A stretch of 64,000 nt of DNA from NCBI GenBank assembly GCA_948144175.1, contig CANXME010002061.1, positions 186,001 to 250,000 of the forward strand. The letters run 5' to 3'. How positions within the stretch are numbered: the stretch's first letter is position 1; each line of letters starts with the position of its first letter. Origin of the DNA: Closterium sp. NIES-65 (taxonomy: Eukaryota > Streptophyta > Zygnematophyceae > Desmidiales > Closteriaceae). Positions 42,400 through 53,405 of the stretch are shown one piece after another. Both the position numbers and the translations under genes were made by a program. The notes under the pieces are model-generated. The model saw nothing but the letters and a program-made list of their open reading frames with translations. It did not search any database and had not been told where the DNA came from.

Positions 42400-43215
42400 C
42401 TGCCTGGGGCGCGTCCTGCCCGTGACCGAAGCGCGCCTAGGGTCGCGCCCTTCTTAGCGGCCTCGTCGCGGCCGTTAGGGCGGCGCGACGCGACCGTAAG
42501 GACAGCGCGCCGGGCCGCTAAGGGCGACGCGACGCCCTAGCGGCCTCTCGCGGCCCCGATCAGCCGCCCTTGCGGCCCCCGATCCGTCGCCGCCCTTACA
42601 GCGGCCCGTCGCCGCCCTTGCAGCGGCCCGTCGCCGCCCTTCTCACGGCCCCGCCGTCCCGTTACATGGCCCCGCCGCCCTCACCTGCGGCCCGCCGCCC
42701 TTCCTGCGGCCCGCCGCCCTTACCTGCGGCCCCGCCGCCCTCAACTGCGGCCCCGCCGCCCTCAACTGCGGCCCCGCCGCCCTTCCCTGCGGCCCCGCCG
42801 CTCTCACCTGCAGCCCCGCCGCTCTCACCGGTGGCCCCGCCGCTCTCACCTGCGGCCCCGTTGCTCTCATTTGCGGCCCCGTCCCCTGCTGCAGCGCCGC
42901 CCGCCACCCGAGCTGCCCGACCCGCCTCACCCAGCCGAGCAGCCGACCGCCGCGCTGCCCTGCAGCAGCACCGCCAAGCCGCTCGGGCAACCGAGCAACC
43001 GGACAGCCGCGCCGCCGAGAAGCCCAGCAGCCGAGCAGCCGAGCCGCCCTGCAGCCGAGCCGCCCAACAGCCGAGCCGCCCAACAGCCGAGCCGCCGTAC
43101 AGTCGAGCCGTCGGGCCGCCGAGCCGCACTGCAGCCGAGCCGCCCAGCCGCCCAGTAGCCGAGCCGCCGAGCCGCCGAGCAGCCCTACTGCCGAGCCGCC
43201 CGAGCGGCCCTGTCC
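42400..43215 (+). repeat. copia-E leader: GC-rich tandem repeats
   Basis: CGGCCCCGCCGCCCTCACCTG 21-bp units (42655-42890) and CAGCCGAGCCGCC units (43020-43200). No gene seen. A CCG|GTAAGC donor-like site ends the array at about 43214. Confidence 0.86.
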
Positions 43216-43284
43216 GGTAAGCACAGTGCCTCTTTTACAGCACTGGCCTCACCCTACTATTTGCACTACTAGTCTACTGTGGTC

Positions 43285-44640
43285 ATGGCTACCCCTAGTG
43301 TCCTCGCTTTTGACGCTGAGGGTCGAGCCATTGACTTTGACGTCTGGGTAGATGACCTGATACTGTTCTTACAGTGCTATAAGGCAGACGGTCTCTCTCT
43401 CTTTGACCTCACCTCTGGCGCCTCTCCTGCCCCTGCTGCTGATGCTGACGCCACTGTTCGCTCCGAGTGGGCCACGCGCGACGCTGCTGCACGTCTTGCT
43501 GTGCGTCGCCACCTCCCTACCTCCGAGCGTGCGCACTTTAGTCAGTACAAGAGTGCTCAGACCTTGTACGACGCTGTAGTTGCACGCTACTCCTCACCTG
43601 CCACTGCTGCACTGAGCCGCCACATGCTACCATACCTCTTCCCTGACCTTGCTGCCTTTCCCACAGTCGCTAACCTCATTACGCAACTCCGCACTAGTGA
43701 CACTCACTACCGCGCTGCGCTTCCTGCTGACTTCTGCGCCAAGAACCCCCCCCCTCCCCCATGTACATCACCCTCTACTACATAGTCACCCGACTCCCTG
43801 ACTCCCTTCGCGTAGTCAGGGACCGCTTCCTCGCAGTGTGCCCCACCACTCTCACCGTTGACCTCCTCGAGAAGACCCTCCTAGCGGCGGAGAAGAGCAT
43901 AGTCGCTGTAGGAGCCTCTCCTGGTGACCCCCGCACCCCTGTGTTTGAGGGGTGTTCTCCCTCCCACCTCTTGCCCTCTGTTGCTTCTGCTGCTGCGGCC
44001 GACCTCGCTGGTTTTGAGTCGGTCGGTGCTGCGTCTGCCCCTTCGGGGAAGCGCCGCACAGGCAAGGGCAAGGGGGGCAAGGGCGCTGGAGGAGATGGCG
44101 GGGGCGGTGGAGGTGGCGGTGGAGGCGGCGGAGGGAGTGGGGGTGGTGGTGGTAGTGGTGGAGGGAGTGGGGGTACCGGTGGCAGCAGTGGAGGCGGAGG
44201 CGGCGGCGGTGGCGGAGGGAGCGGAGGCGGCGGTGGTAGCGGAGGCGGCGGTGGTGGCGGAGGCGGCGGTGGTGGCGGAGGCGGCGGAGGCGGCGGAGGC
44301 GGCGGAGGTGGCGGTGGAGCTGGTCGCGGGTCTACGCAGAGGAGTGGCTCCGGTGGTGGTCCGCGCCAGCAGCAGCAGCGCGGTCGTGAGACCTTGTCCC
44401 CTCAGCAGCTCCGTGAGTGGTACACTGCACGCTAGCGGGGTGGGGGTTTTGGTCCGTGCACCTACGTCCTGCGCACCGGCGACCGTGCGGGTGAGACGTG
44501 TGGGAGTGCGCACCCAACCCAGCGCTGCTTTGGCCGCCTGACGGACGCGTGGCGTCACCAGCTCCCTGAGGCCACAGATATCCCTCGCTGGGGCGAGCTG
44601 TCTAGGGAGGGAGTTGCCATCTATGATCTTGATTTTGATG
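43285..44640 (+). pseudogene. gag: copia-E gag
   Basis: ATG 43285 (MATPSVLAFDAEGRAIDFD). Helical Gag domain to DFCAKNPPP, where the C-rich tract at 43745-43760 has a length that throws the frame. The downstream frame resumes at MYITLYYIVTRLPD (43761), LLAAEKSIVAVGASPGDP, GKGKGGKG, and about 80 mostly Gly residues (44095-44320), then LSPQQLREWYTAR and TAG 44433-44435 (CAG in relatives). The C-x13-C-x3-H-x4-C box follows in the same frame (44458-44530). Copia-F has the same kind of C-tract shift. Confidence 0.87.
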
Positions 44641-44654
44641 CTATTCTTTCTGCC

Positions 44655-46217
44655 ATGTATGCTGTGACTATTAGTGATGAGGGTGACTGTTACCGGTGTT
44701 TCCCGCCCAATCCGGGCATTGAGACTGCTGCTCCAGGTACTGGTGAGGCAGCTGCCCTAGGTGCTTACGACACTGCTGCTCTAGGTGCCAATGCGTCTGC
44801 GTCCTCAGGTACTGGTGAGTCTGCGCTCTCAGGTACTACATCGGCTTCGGCCTCCCTCACCTTCACCCTTGACTCTGCGGCTTCTCGCTCCTTCTTTCGG
44901 GACCGCACCACACTCAAGCCGCTTAGTCGACCGGTTGCGGTGTCTCTGGCTGACCCCTCTGGGGGTCCTGTCCTGTCTCACTTCTCCACAGTCCTCCCGT
45001 GCCCGGCGGCTCCCTCTGGCACCCTGTCTGGTCTCTACCTCCCCTCGTTCTCTACGAACTTGGTGAGTGGTGCTGACCTACAGGATGGGGGAGTGCACCA
45101 GTTCACTCCTGCGCGTCAGCGAGTGACGCACTGCACAGAGGCTCGCACAGGCCGACACTTGGCTACGTTTACACGTCAGCCAGGGTCGAGCCTGTACACA
45201 CTGACCACCACGTCTCCTCCAGTTGCTGAGTCTGGTAGGGTAGCTGCGTCGGGTCAGGTGTTTGCTGCAGCGTCCAGGTCTGGTCTTGAGTCTACCCCCT
45301 GTTCGTGTCGTCTCCTGTCTCACGAGACTCTCCTCCGGCACCACCGCCTTGGTCACCCCTCTCTGCTTCGTCTCAGAGGCATGGCCTCCCGCCTTCTTGT
45401 TTTTGGTCTCCCCCGGTCCCTCCCTCCCCTTCCTCAGGGGCCTGGCCCTACCTGTGTTCCCAGTGTAGAGGGGCGCCAGCGGGCTGCCCCTCACTCCTCC
45501 CAGTTTCCTCCGACAGAGGCTCCGCTGCAGACGCTTCACATGGACGTGTGGGGCCCTGCCCGCGTCCGTGGACAGGGTCACGAGCGCTACTTCCTGCTCG
45601 TTGTTGACGACTACTCATGTTACACCGCGGTCTTCCCCTTGCGCAGCAAGGGTGATGTCACTGAGGTGCTGATCGACTGGATCCGCGCAGCTCATCTCCA
45701 GCTCAGGCAGAGCTTTGGCTCGGACTTTCCTGTTCTACGTCTGCACTCGGACAGAGGCGGAGAGTTTACCTCTGGCCTTCTGAGAGCCTACTGTTGCGCA
45801 CGAGGCATCCGTCAGACTTTCACGCTTCCGGACTCTCCGCAGCAATATGGGATTGCTGAGCACCGCATTGGCATGGTCATGGACGTCGCTCGTACGTCTA
45901 TGATGCATGCGGCTGCCCCCCATTTTCTCTGGCCGTTTGCGGTGAGGTACGCGGCGCATCAGATCAACCTTCACCCCAGGGTCTCCAGGCCAGAGACCTC
46001 CCCAGCCTTGCTGTGGACAGGGAAGGTTGGCGATGCGTTGGCGATCCGACTCTGGGGATCTCGGGCGTTTGTCCACGACTTGTCTGCGGACAAGCTGTCC
46101 CCTCGTTCTGCTCCTTGCGTCTTCCTGGGGTTCCCCCCTGACGCGCCTGGGTGGCAGTTCTACCACCCCACCTCTCGCCGTGTTCTGTCCTCCCAGGACG
46201 TCACGTTTGACGAGTAA
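44655..46217 (+). pseudogene. pol: copia-E protease and integrase
   Basis: An open frame with FTLDSAASRSFFRD (Gly of the protease DSGAS changed to Ala), LRHHRLGHPSLLRLRG, HMDVWGPARVRGQG, LRLHSDRGGEFTSG, SPQQYGIAEHRIGMVMD (Asn to Tyr beside the third acidic residue) and VWGSRAFVxDLSADKL (W and R partly altered). It ends at TAA 46215-46217, where relatives have Ser of VTFDESVPYYRLF. Confidence 0.88.
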
Positions 46218-47609
46218 GTCCCCTACTACCGCCTCTTCCCCTAGTGCACTCCGTCCCTCTCCCCCACCCCGCTCTTCCTTGTACAAGGTCCCCCCCCGTT
46301 AGACCCCCTCCCCCCTCAGGGTCCAGCCCCTTCAGGTGTGTCCCAGGTAGACGGAGTCGAGCCTGTCGAGGTTACTGGTGACTCTAGTGCTGCTAAGGGT
46401 GCTGAGCCTGGGGGTGCTGAGCCTGGGGGTGCTGAGACTGGGGGTGCTGAGCCTGGGGGTGCTGAGCCTGGGGGTGCTGAGCCTGGGGGTGCTGAGCCTG
46501 GGGGTGCTGAGCCTGGGGGTGCTGAGCCTGGGGGTGTTACGCCTGGGGGTACTAAGCCTGGGGGTGCTACGCCTGGGGGTGCTGTGCCTGGTGGTGCTTA
46601 GCCTGGGGGTACTGAGCTTGGAGGTGCTACGCCTGGTGCTTCTCCGGGTGCTTCGTCTCTATGGGAGCCACTCTCTCCACAGGAGCTGCGCGTGTGGTTT
46701 GCCCGGCGCTGGAGCCGTGCTGCTGGAGCTCAAGGTTCTTCGGCTACTGAGGGTGCTGCTGTCGCGGGTCCCGGAGGTGCTCGTACTGGGAGTACTGGAG
46801 CTGCCAGGCCTGCCGGTTCGACTGGAGCTGGTGCTGCTGAGGGTGTTGGCGCAATGCCTACTGATGGCGGTCCTGCTGGGGGTACTACTGGTGTTGCTGG
46901 AGGTTCTGGAGCTGCTAGAGGTGCTGCTGGAGCGGGTGCTCCTACTGGGGGTACTGGTGCTGTCCCTGCTGCGTCTGGTGTCGCCGCGCAGCCTCGACCG
47001 TACTTCGTTCCACTCCTGCAGCAGGTTCTTGGTCTTCCGCCTTCTACTGGTCCTCCTCCTTCTTTAGAGTGTCCACAGCCTGTCCAGTCACAGTTACAGC
47101 CAGCCTCCCCTTTGCCTGCTCCTTCTCCCTACACTGGTCCTACTAGAGGTCTTGCTGAGCATCGTGAGCCTGCGTCTCGTCCTGCGTCGCCTGTCCGTGC
47201 GGCTCGCACTAGTGGTCGTGGTTCGCGTCAGCGTCCTCCTCCTGTCCCTGGCACGCACAGGATGTCTCTGCGTCCGTCCACCGCTCCTCTACGTGCCCCT
47301 TTGCCTTCTCCTCCTGAGTCCTCTCTTCCTGCTCTTGACGACCCGGAGTCGGACTCTCTTCGTGCTGCCAGTCCTACGGTCACGCGTCTCCTTGCTACTG
47401 TCATCACAGACCCTACTTTCGAGTCCACTGCTGCGTTTGCCCTAGTTGCTGAGCTCGTCGACATTGCTGCTCGCTGTCGCCTAGACTACATTGCTGGCTG
47501 CGCCGCCCACCTGGCTTCACTGGGTCGTTCCCTCCTGGTACCCAGTGGAGTCTCCGGCGTCCAGTCTACGGTCTCCGCCACGCGGCACGTAAGTGGCATG
47601 ATACACTGA
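46218..47609 (+). pseudogene. pol: copia-E spacer and deleted RT N-terminus
   Basis: A spacer of about 15 almost perfect EPGGA repeats (46395-46600, unit GAGCCTGGGGGTGCT) with TAG at 46599-46601, SPQELRVWFARRW, then GVAAQPRPYFVPLLQQVLG and RASPTVTRLLATV-type blocks. At CRLDYIA (about 47492) the sequence jumps to the RPPGFTGSFPPGTQW block of RT in another frame: about 0.5 kb encoding WIFRVKRPPG through LHEEIW is missing. Confidence 0.85.
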
Positions 47610-48689
47610 GGACTACGCTTGCGGCTCTTGGGTTTGCTCCTTCTACTGCCGACCCGTCGCTGATTCTGCGCACCGACACCTCTCTGCCGCCGTTCTACAT
47701 CCTCGTGTACGTCGACGACTTGGTCTTTGCCACAGCTGACACTGCTGGACTCGCCTACGTGAAGTCCGAGCTGCAGAAGAGACACACGTGCACTGACCTG
47801 GGTGAACTGCGCAGCTACCTTGGCTTGCAGATCACCCGGGACAGAGCACGCCGCACCATTACCCTGACTCCGTCACACATGGTGCAGCAGGTCCTTCAGC
47901 GCTTCGGCTTCACGTACTCCTCGCCTCAGGCCACTCCTCTGCCTACTCGCCACTCGCTCTCAGCTCTGCCTTCGGATGAGTCCGTAGAGTTGAGTGGCCC
48001 GTATCCAAAACTTGTTGGCTGCCTCATATACTTGATGACCTGCACTCGACCTGACCTCGCATACCCTCTTAGCATTCTCGCATGTTATGTTGCTCCTGGG
48101 AGACACCGACCAGAGCACATGGCTGCAGCGAAGAGGGTGTTGCGCTACTTGTGTAGTACGTCGGGCATGGGGCTAGTGCTTGGAGGGCGCAGTCCAGTGG
48201 ACCTCACTGGGCACGCAGACGCTTCTTGGGCTGACGACCAGGCTACGCAGCGGTCGTCACAGGGTTAAACCTTCAGCCTTGGTTCCGACTCTGTCTTGTG
48301 GCGGGCTACTCGATCATCTTCTGTTCTCGGCTCCAGTTGTGAGGCTGAGATCTACGCCGGGGCCATGGCAGCTCAGGAGCTTCGCTGGCTCACCTACCTG
48401 CTGACTGACCTCGGAGAGCCGCCTCGTTCCTCTAGTTCTGTACGTAGACAACAAGGCCATGCTGGCCTTGTGTCGAGAGCACCGAGTGGAGCACAGAACA
48501 AAGCACATTGCTCTCTGCTACTTCCTTGCTCGTGAGCTACAGCAGCGTGGACAGTTGCGGCTTGCATACGTGGCCTCTGAGGCCAACACTGCTGATGTCT
48601 TCACCAAGGCACTTCCGCCTTGTGATCATCAGCGCTTCTGCACTCAGCTGGGTCTTGTCCCTGTCTTGCCTCACTTGCTCACCTCTTGA
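47610..48689 (+). pseudogene. pol: copia-E RT C-terminal part and RNase H
   Basis: YVDDLVFATAD (47708), LRSYLGLQITRDRA, HMVQQVLQRFGFTYSSPQ, MTCTRPDLAYPLSIL and HADASWADDQATQRSSQG are open to TAA at 48266-48268 (Tyr codon TAC in relatives). RNase H continues with CEAEIYAG, loses a base near 48430, and resumes at MLALCREHRVEHRTKH to the normal end LLTS at 48689. Confidence 0.88.
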
Positions 48690-48895
48690 CCTTACTTGTA
48701 CTGTTACATATATATGTACCTGCTCTTGCTTGTCTAGCCTTATATATATGTGTACTCCTGCATGTGAACTGGCCTTGTGGCCTTGAACTTGTGCTCGGAA
48801 TGTGTGGTGACTTTGTGATCCACCCTGAGCTTTGCTTTGCTTTGCTTGACTGGTCTTGTGACCCCCTGTTCTCCCCCACTTTGCCTATGGGGGTG

Positions 48896-49026
48896 TGTCA
48901 GAACATTATAGCTTATGCTTTTGTGTAGGCTATAGTGGGGTATCCCATAGGAGGTACAACCCAATTAGGGTTAGTACTTGTACCCACTTCATTCATAGTT
49001 TATTCATTCTCGTTCTCACTTTCTCA
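48896..49026 (+). repeat. 3' LTR of copia-E
   Basis: 131 bp, with the polypurine tract CTATGGGGGTG just upstream and the ACGGG duplication after it. Confidence 0.92.
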
Positions 49027-49031
49027 ACGGG

Positions 49032-50075
49032 TCCTTCGAATATACAATCATGCCCTTCGGACTGACCAACGCCAGCGCCACTTTTCAAATGACGATGAAT
49101 GAAGCCTTCAGGCCACTTTTAGATAAGTGCCTCATTGTGTACCTCGACGACATACTGATTTACAGCCCCGACAGAGAACAACACTTACAGGACATCGAAG
49201 TCGTTTTTAAAATACTGAGTAAGAACCGCCTATTGACCAAAGCTTCTAAGTGTGAATTTCTACAGGACCGACTGGAGTTTTTAGGACACATTATTTGAGC
49301 CGCAGGAGTGGAACTAGACCCGAAGAAGATCGCGACGATTCAAGCATGGCACGCGCCGACAAACTTGACTGAGTTACAAAGTTTTCTGGGGTTCGTCAAC
49401 TACGTGCGACGGTTCGTCCCCGACATGGTGAAGTTGACTGCCCCGTTGACCGACCTACTGAGGAAGGGGGTTGAGTACACGTGGGGGGAGAAAGAGCAAG
49501 CTGCCTTCACGGCCCTCAAAGAAATTTTGTGCTCGCCACCCGTGCTCCACATCGCAGATCCGCACCGTCCGATTATACTCGTCACCAACGCTAGCGACAT
49601 CGCTTTGGGAGCAGTACTGTTGCAGGACTTCGGGAAAGTCCTCCAGCCAATCGCATACGAGTCCCGCAAGCTTCACCCGCCCGAACGCAACTACCCGATA
49701 CACGACCGCGAGATGCTGGCGATCATGCACGTGTTCAAGGTGTGGCGATGTTACCTCACGGGATCAGACGTGACAGTACAAATAGACCACCGATCACTAT
49801 AGTACCTTCGCGCCCAACCGAATCTCAACCCACGACAGATCCGCTGGTTGGACTATCTGGAGTCCAACTTCCACTACACGGTCAAGTACAAAAAAGGTGC
49901 ATCCAACATCACCGACGCACTCACACGCTGCCCAACTCCACCCCATCCTTCTCGCCCAAACCAATCTACTGCTAACAGGCCTATTCACCCACGAATACAA
50001 TACCGATCCATTTTTCATGATTGGAAAATCACAGCAACTAGCAGAAGCAAAAGGAGTTTGTTACGTAAAAACAGG
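49032..50075 (+). pseudogene. pol: Chromovirus RT C-terminal half and RNase H
   Basis: Resumes at SFEYTIMPFGLTNASATFQ. RT box C is YLDDILIYS (intact). KCEFLQDRLEFLGHII is followed by TGA (49296-49298), then the tether LDPKKIATIQAWHAP and FLGFVNYVRRFVPDM. The RNase H start LVTNASDIALGAVL has Asn for the first catalytic Asp (family TDAS). NYPIHDREMLAIMHVFKVWR and IDHRSL follow, then TAG at 49800-49802 and WLDYLESNFHYTVKYKKGASNITDALTR. Confidence 0.9.
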
Positions 50076-51187
50076 CACCAACCGCATCTAGGTACCCGCG
50101 TACTCACTACAAAGGGAACTGTTACTGCAGGAGGCACACGACGGGATTACCTCGGGACATTTCGGGGTAGAAAAAACGCGACAGCAACTGCAGCAGTATT
50201 ACTACTGGCCGGAGCTGTTGACTGACGTACAGCACAACGTGGGCTCGTGTCCTACGTGTCAGGTGATAAAGAGCTCGCGAAAAAGAAAGGCGGGTCAGTT
50301 GCAGCCGATTCCACCGCCTGAGCGCGCCTGGCAGCAAGTTACCATGGATTTCGTCATGGGGTTACCTTCGAACGCTGGGGGTAACGACGCAGTTATGGTC
50401 GTTGTTGACAGGTTGACGAAGATGGCACACTTCGCTGCGTGCAAGAAATCGATCTCAGCCGAAGAAACGGCTCACATGTTCATTCCAGCCGTCGTTCGAC
50501 TACATGGGATACCAGCCGCGATCATCGGCTACCGCGACACGAAGTTCACCAGCAATTTCTGGAAGAACCTGTGGGAGCAGTTTGGGACCAGGCTACAGTT
50601 CAGCTCGTCGTACCACCTCGAGACTAACGGTCAAATGGAGCGGACGAATCAGACGATGGAGCACTTGATTCGTGCCACGTGCGATGACCCCACAACTTGG
50701 GAGCAGCAGCTGCCGTTGATTGATTTTGTGTACAACAACGCCACGTCAGCGATGACATAGAAGTCTCCGTTCTACCTGAACTACGGGCAAAATCCTACAG
50801 TGCCCATGACGCCGAGTCCCGACAACCCAACGCCACGTATACAACAATTCGTCGAGATTCTGCAAGCTGCCCGCACGAGAGCCCCTGAAGCAATTAAAAA
50901 GGCAAATGTCATCGCTAAGCGCAACGGTGACCGCCACCGCCGCCCAGTCACGTACCAGTTACGTGACTACGTACTACTCGACACACAGAACTTAAGACTG
51001 CGCGTCGAACCGAAATTGCGATCGCGTTACTGTGGACCATTCCAAATCAGCCACATGGTTACCTTGGTGACATCACATTTACAGTTGCCGACAAACTGGT
51101 ACATCAACCCTTCATTCCACGTCAGCCTGCTTCGCCCATACATCCCAACCACAAGCCAACTGCCTCGTCACTGCCCGCCATCCATGA
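50076..51187 (+). pseudogene. pol: Chromovirus integrase
   Basis: Zinc-binding HHCC module (HDGITSGHFG with SCPTCQVIK), then the catalytic core: VTMDFVMGLPSN (D), IIGYRDTKFTSNFW (D) and LETNGQMERTNQTMEHLIR (E). All three acidic residues are present, though the usual SDRD reads GYRD. A TAG at 50758-50760 breaks the frame after NNATSAMT; KSPFYLNYGQNPTVP and the GPF.. domain (LRSRYCGPFQISHM, NPSFHVSLLRPY) follow. An early frame break lies near 50095. Confidence 0.88.
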
Positions 51188-51189
51188 CT

Positions 51190-51404
51190 CGCCTGCATCA
51201 GAGCCGGTCATCGAGCCCCACAAAATCCTGGGCCATCGGATTCGACACCCCACGGGAATCAGGAGGGTTGAATTCCCCGTTCGCTGGAAGGACCGCAAGC
51301 CAACTGAGGATAGCTGGGTGCCCCTGGCCAACATCGAAAACCACCCTGCCCTATCAATGTACCTGAGGAGCCGGGGTTTCTGCGATATACAGGCACCCGC
51401 GTAG
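51190..51404 (+). CDS. Chromodomain at the integrase C-terminus
   Basis: In the frame ending TAG 51402-51404 the sequence EPHKILGHRIRHP..RRVEFPVRWKDRK..EDSWVPLANIENHP matches the chromodomain plan (E/I-L-x-x-R, hydrophobic-V-x-W-K, D-x-x-W-x-P). Chromoviral integrases use such a domain to direct insertion to particular chromatin. It is a C-terminal segment of pol, slightly out of frame with the stretch before it, not an independent gene. The aromatic cage looks incomplete (Trp of VRWK and of DSW present; the first aromatic is replaced by H/K). Confidence 0.78.
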
Positions 51405-51433
51405 CGGAGGGGGCTTCTTGAGGGGTGGGGTAG

Positions 51434-51759
51434 TGTAAGGAATTTTCTCGACATTCCTTAGCGCGCCCTGCAATCTCGCGTACAGCAGCAGCCGTTGTTC
51501 GCCCGTTACTACTAACGAGGCTTCGCCAACTTTGCGCACACTGTTTCACCAAACTCGCACTTCTGACCTGGCCGTGTTGGCCTACGCTTCGGGACTAGCC
51601 CGAGCCTCGCTGCCATCGTAGCACTAGCTAGCTCGCACGGACTGCGTTACCGTTTGCATGTTTCGCGTATAAATGTTCGCTCATGCCTTCGCTCACATTT
51701 TGTACTCGTTTGACACCTTAGTGGAATCCTCGCTACCTCGTTTCATTGCACCTGTAACA
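51434..51759 (+). repeat. Chromovirus 3' LTR
   Basis: 326 bp, TGTAAGGAATTTTCTCG..CACCTGTAACA, TATAAAT box at 51668-51674, preceded by the purine tract AGGGGTGGGGTAG. Confidence 0.9.
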
Positions 51760-51788
51760 GGTTAAGGTTAAGGTTATATTAAGGTCGT
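51760..51788. repeat. 29-bp spacer with GGTTAA repeats between two chromovirus LTRs
   Basis: GGTTAAGGTTAAGGTTATAT, then TAAGGTCGT. It separates the 3' LTR of one copy from the 5' LTR of the next. No PBS or coding sequence. Confidence 0.8.
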
Positions 51789-52134
51789 TGTAAGGAATTT
51801 TCTCGATATTCCTTAGCGCGCCCTGCAACATCGCGTACTGCAGGAACCGTTGTTCGCCCGTTACTGCTAACGGGGCTTCGCAGACTTCGTGCGCACTGTT
51901 TCACCAAACCTCGCACAGCTGGCCTGGCCGTATCAGCCTACGCTTCGGGACTAGCCGGAGCCTCGCTGCCAGCATAGCACAAGCTAGCTCGCACGCACCG
52001 CGTTAGCGTTTGCATGTTTCGCGTATATATGTTCGATCATGCCTTCGCTCACATTTTGCACTCGTTTAACACCTTAGTGCAATTCTCGCTACTTCGATTC
52101 ATTGCACCCGTAACACTTGGTATTCAGAGCCTCT
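51789..52134 (+). mobile_element. Second chromovirus copy: 5' LTR and PBS only
   Basis: LTR 51789-52115 (327 bp; TATATAT at 52024-52030), then CT and TGGTATTCAGAGCC (PBS, one extra T) at 52118-52131. Copia-F begins at 52135, so the body of this element, if present, lies beyond F and I outside the window. Confidence 0.88.
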
Positions 52135-52266
52135 TGTCAGAACTTTATAGCTTATGCTATTGTGTAGGCTATAGTGGGGTATCCCATAGGGGGTACAACC
52201 CAATTAGGGTTTCCTATTTGTACTCACTTCATTCATAGTTCATTCATTCTTGTTCTACTCTTCTCA
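52135..52266 (+). repeat. 5' LTR of copia-F
   Basis: 132 bp, ends CTACTCTTCTCA. Inserted just after the PBS of the second chromovirus copy. Confidence 0.92.
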
Positions 52267-52295
52267 TGGTATCGAGCAGGTTCCCTCATGGGAAC
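52267..52295 (+). promoter_or_regulatory. copia-F PBS and adjacent hairpin
   Basis: TGGTATCGAGCAGG abuts the LTR; GTTCCC-TCAT-GGGAAC at 52280-52295; GGGCCCACC and a T-tract (52320-52328) follow. Confidence 0.85.
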
Positions 52296-52389
52296 TGTGC
52301 CTAGGGCCCACCACATCGATTTTTTTTTCAGCCCGAAGCGCGCTCGCACTGAGTCGCGCTCCGGGCCCTCTCTCTTTTTTGTCGAGCCG

Positions 52390-53300
52390 CCCTAAAGGCC
52401 CCGCCGCCCGTTACTTAGGCCTCGCCGCCCTACGTCGCGGCCCCGCCTTACGTCGCGGCCCCACCCTTAGTCGCGGCCCCGCCCTACGTTGCGGCCCCGC
52501 CCTTAGTCGCGGCCCCGCCCTTAGTCGCGGCCCCGCCCCTCGTCGCGGCCCCGCCTTACATCGCGGCCCCGCCCTTAGTCGCGGCCCCGCCCCTCGTCGC
52601 GGCCCCGCCCTACATCGCGGCCCTGCCTTACGTCGCGGCCCCGCCCTTCGTCGCGGCCCCGCCCCTCGTCGCGGCCCCGCCCTACATCGCGGCCCCGCCT
52701 TATGTCGCGGCCCCGCCTTATGTCGCGGCCCCGCCCTTCGTCGCGGCCCCGCCCCTCGTCGCGGCCCCGCCCTACTTCGCGGCCCCGCCTTACGTTGCGG
52801 CCCCGCCCTAAGTTGCGGCCCTGCCCTACGTCGCGGCCCCGCCCTTAGACGCGGCCCCGCCCTACATCGCGGCCCCGCCCCTCGTCGCGGCCCCGCCCTA
52901 CGTCGCGGCCCCGCTCTACGTTGCGGCCCCGCCTTACGTCGCGGCCCCGCCCTACGGCGCGGCCCTGCCCTACGTCGCGGCCCCGCCGCTCTTCTCAGCG
53001 GCCCCTGCCGCCCTTCTTCGCGGCCCTGCCGCCCTTCGTCCCGGCTCCTGCCGCCACTCTGCACAGCGACCCCGCAGCCCTGCTCCGCCCGAGCCGCCCG
53101 AGCCGCCTGCGCCACCAGAGCTACCCGAGCCGCCTGAGTCGCTGAGGAGCCGAGTCGCCCGAGCCGCCTGTGCCGCTAAGGACCTGAGCTGCCCGAGCCG
53201 CCCGGGCCGCCCGAGCCGCCCGGGCCGCCTGAGGAGCCGAGCCGCTGGTTCCGCGGAGCTGCTGTTGCTGCCGGGACGGCCGAGTAGCGATGTTGCCGTG
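52390..53300 (+). repeat. copia-F leader: GC-rich tandem repeats
   Basis: CGCGGCCCCGCCCTACGT units, mostly 18 bp (52430-52985), then GAGCCGCCC units (53088-53230). The long open frames on both strands are repeat artefacts. A CTG|GTGAGA donor-like site lies at about 53337. Confidence 0.87.
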
Positions 53301-53405
53301 TTACTGTGCTGCTGAGCTGCCCGAGCCGCCCTGTCTGGTGAGAACGGCACCTCTGTCACTGCCCTGCCCCTGTCCTACAGTCACTACTGCTAGTCTACTG
53401 CTGTC

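Larger units (their letters stand above)
42209..49026 (+). mobile_element. copia-E, complete Ty1/copia element inserted in the chromovirus RT
   Basis: LTRs 42209-42338 and 48896-49026 differ by six substitutions and one indel. Duplication ACGGA (42204-42208) / ACGGG (49027-49031), one mismatch. Excision restores the chromovirus RT frame. It is about 6.8 kb; pol has lost about 0.5 kb including the RT N-terminal motifs. Confidence 0.94.
36636..51759 (+). mobile_element. Ty3/gypsy chromovirus with two nested LTR elements
   Basis: A plus-strand gypsy element: partial 5' LTR (36636-36820), iMet PBS, gag with zinc knuckle, protease, RT, RNase H, integrase with chromodomain, polypurine tract (about 51419-51433) and 3' LTR (51434-51759). 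Elements H (with K) and copia-E are inserted in it; removing copia-E with one ACGGA/ACGGG copy reads RYG-SFEYT through the RT. Several catalytic residues are mutated, so it is an old, dead copy. Confidence 0.92.

Noticed and set aside
51760-51788. Interstitial telomere repeat
   Set aside because: GGTTAA is not the plant telomere unit TTTAGGG, and only about three copies are present.
52250-53137. 295- and 234-codon frames on opposite strands (RRGPALRRGPAL / RRRAGPRRRAG)
   Set aside because: Both arise from the same 18-bp GC-rich array in the copia-F leader; no codon-level signal.
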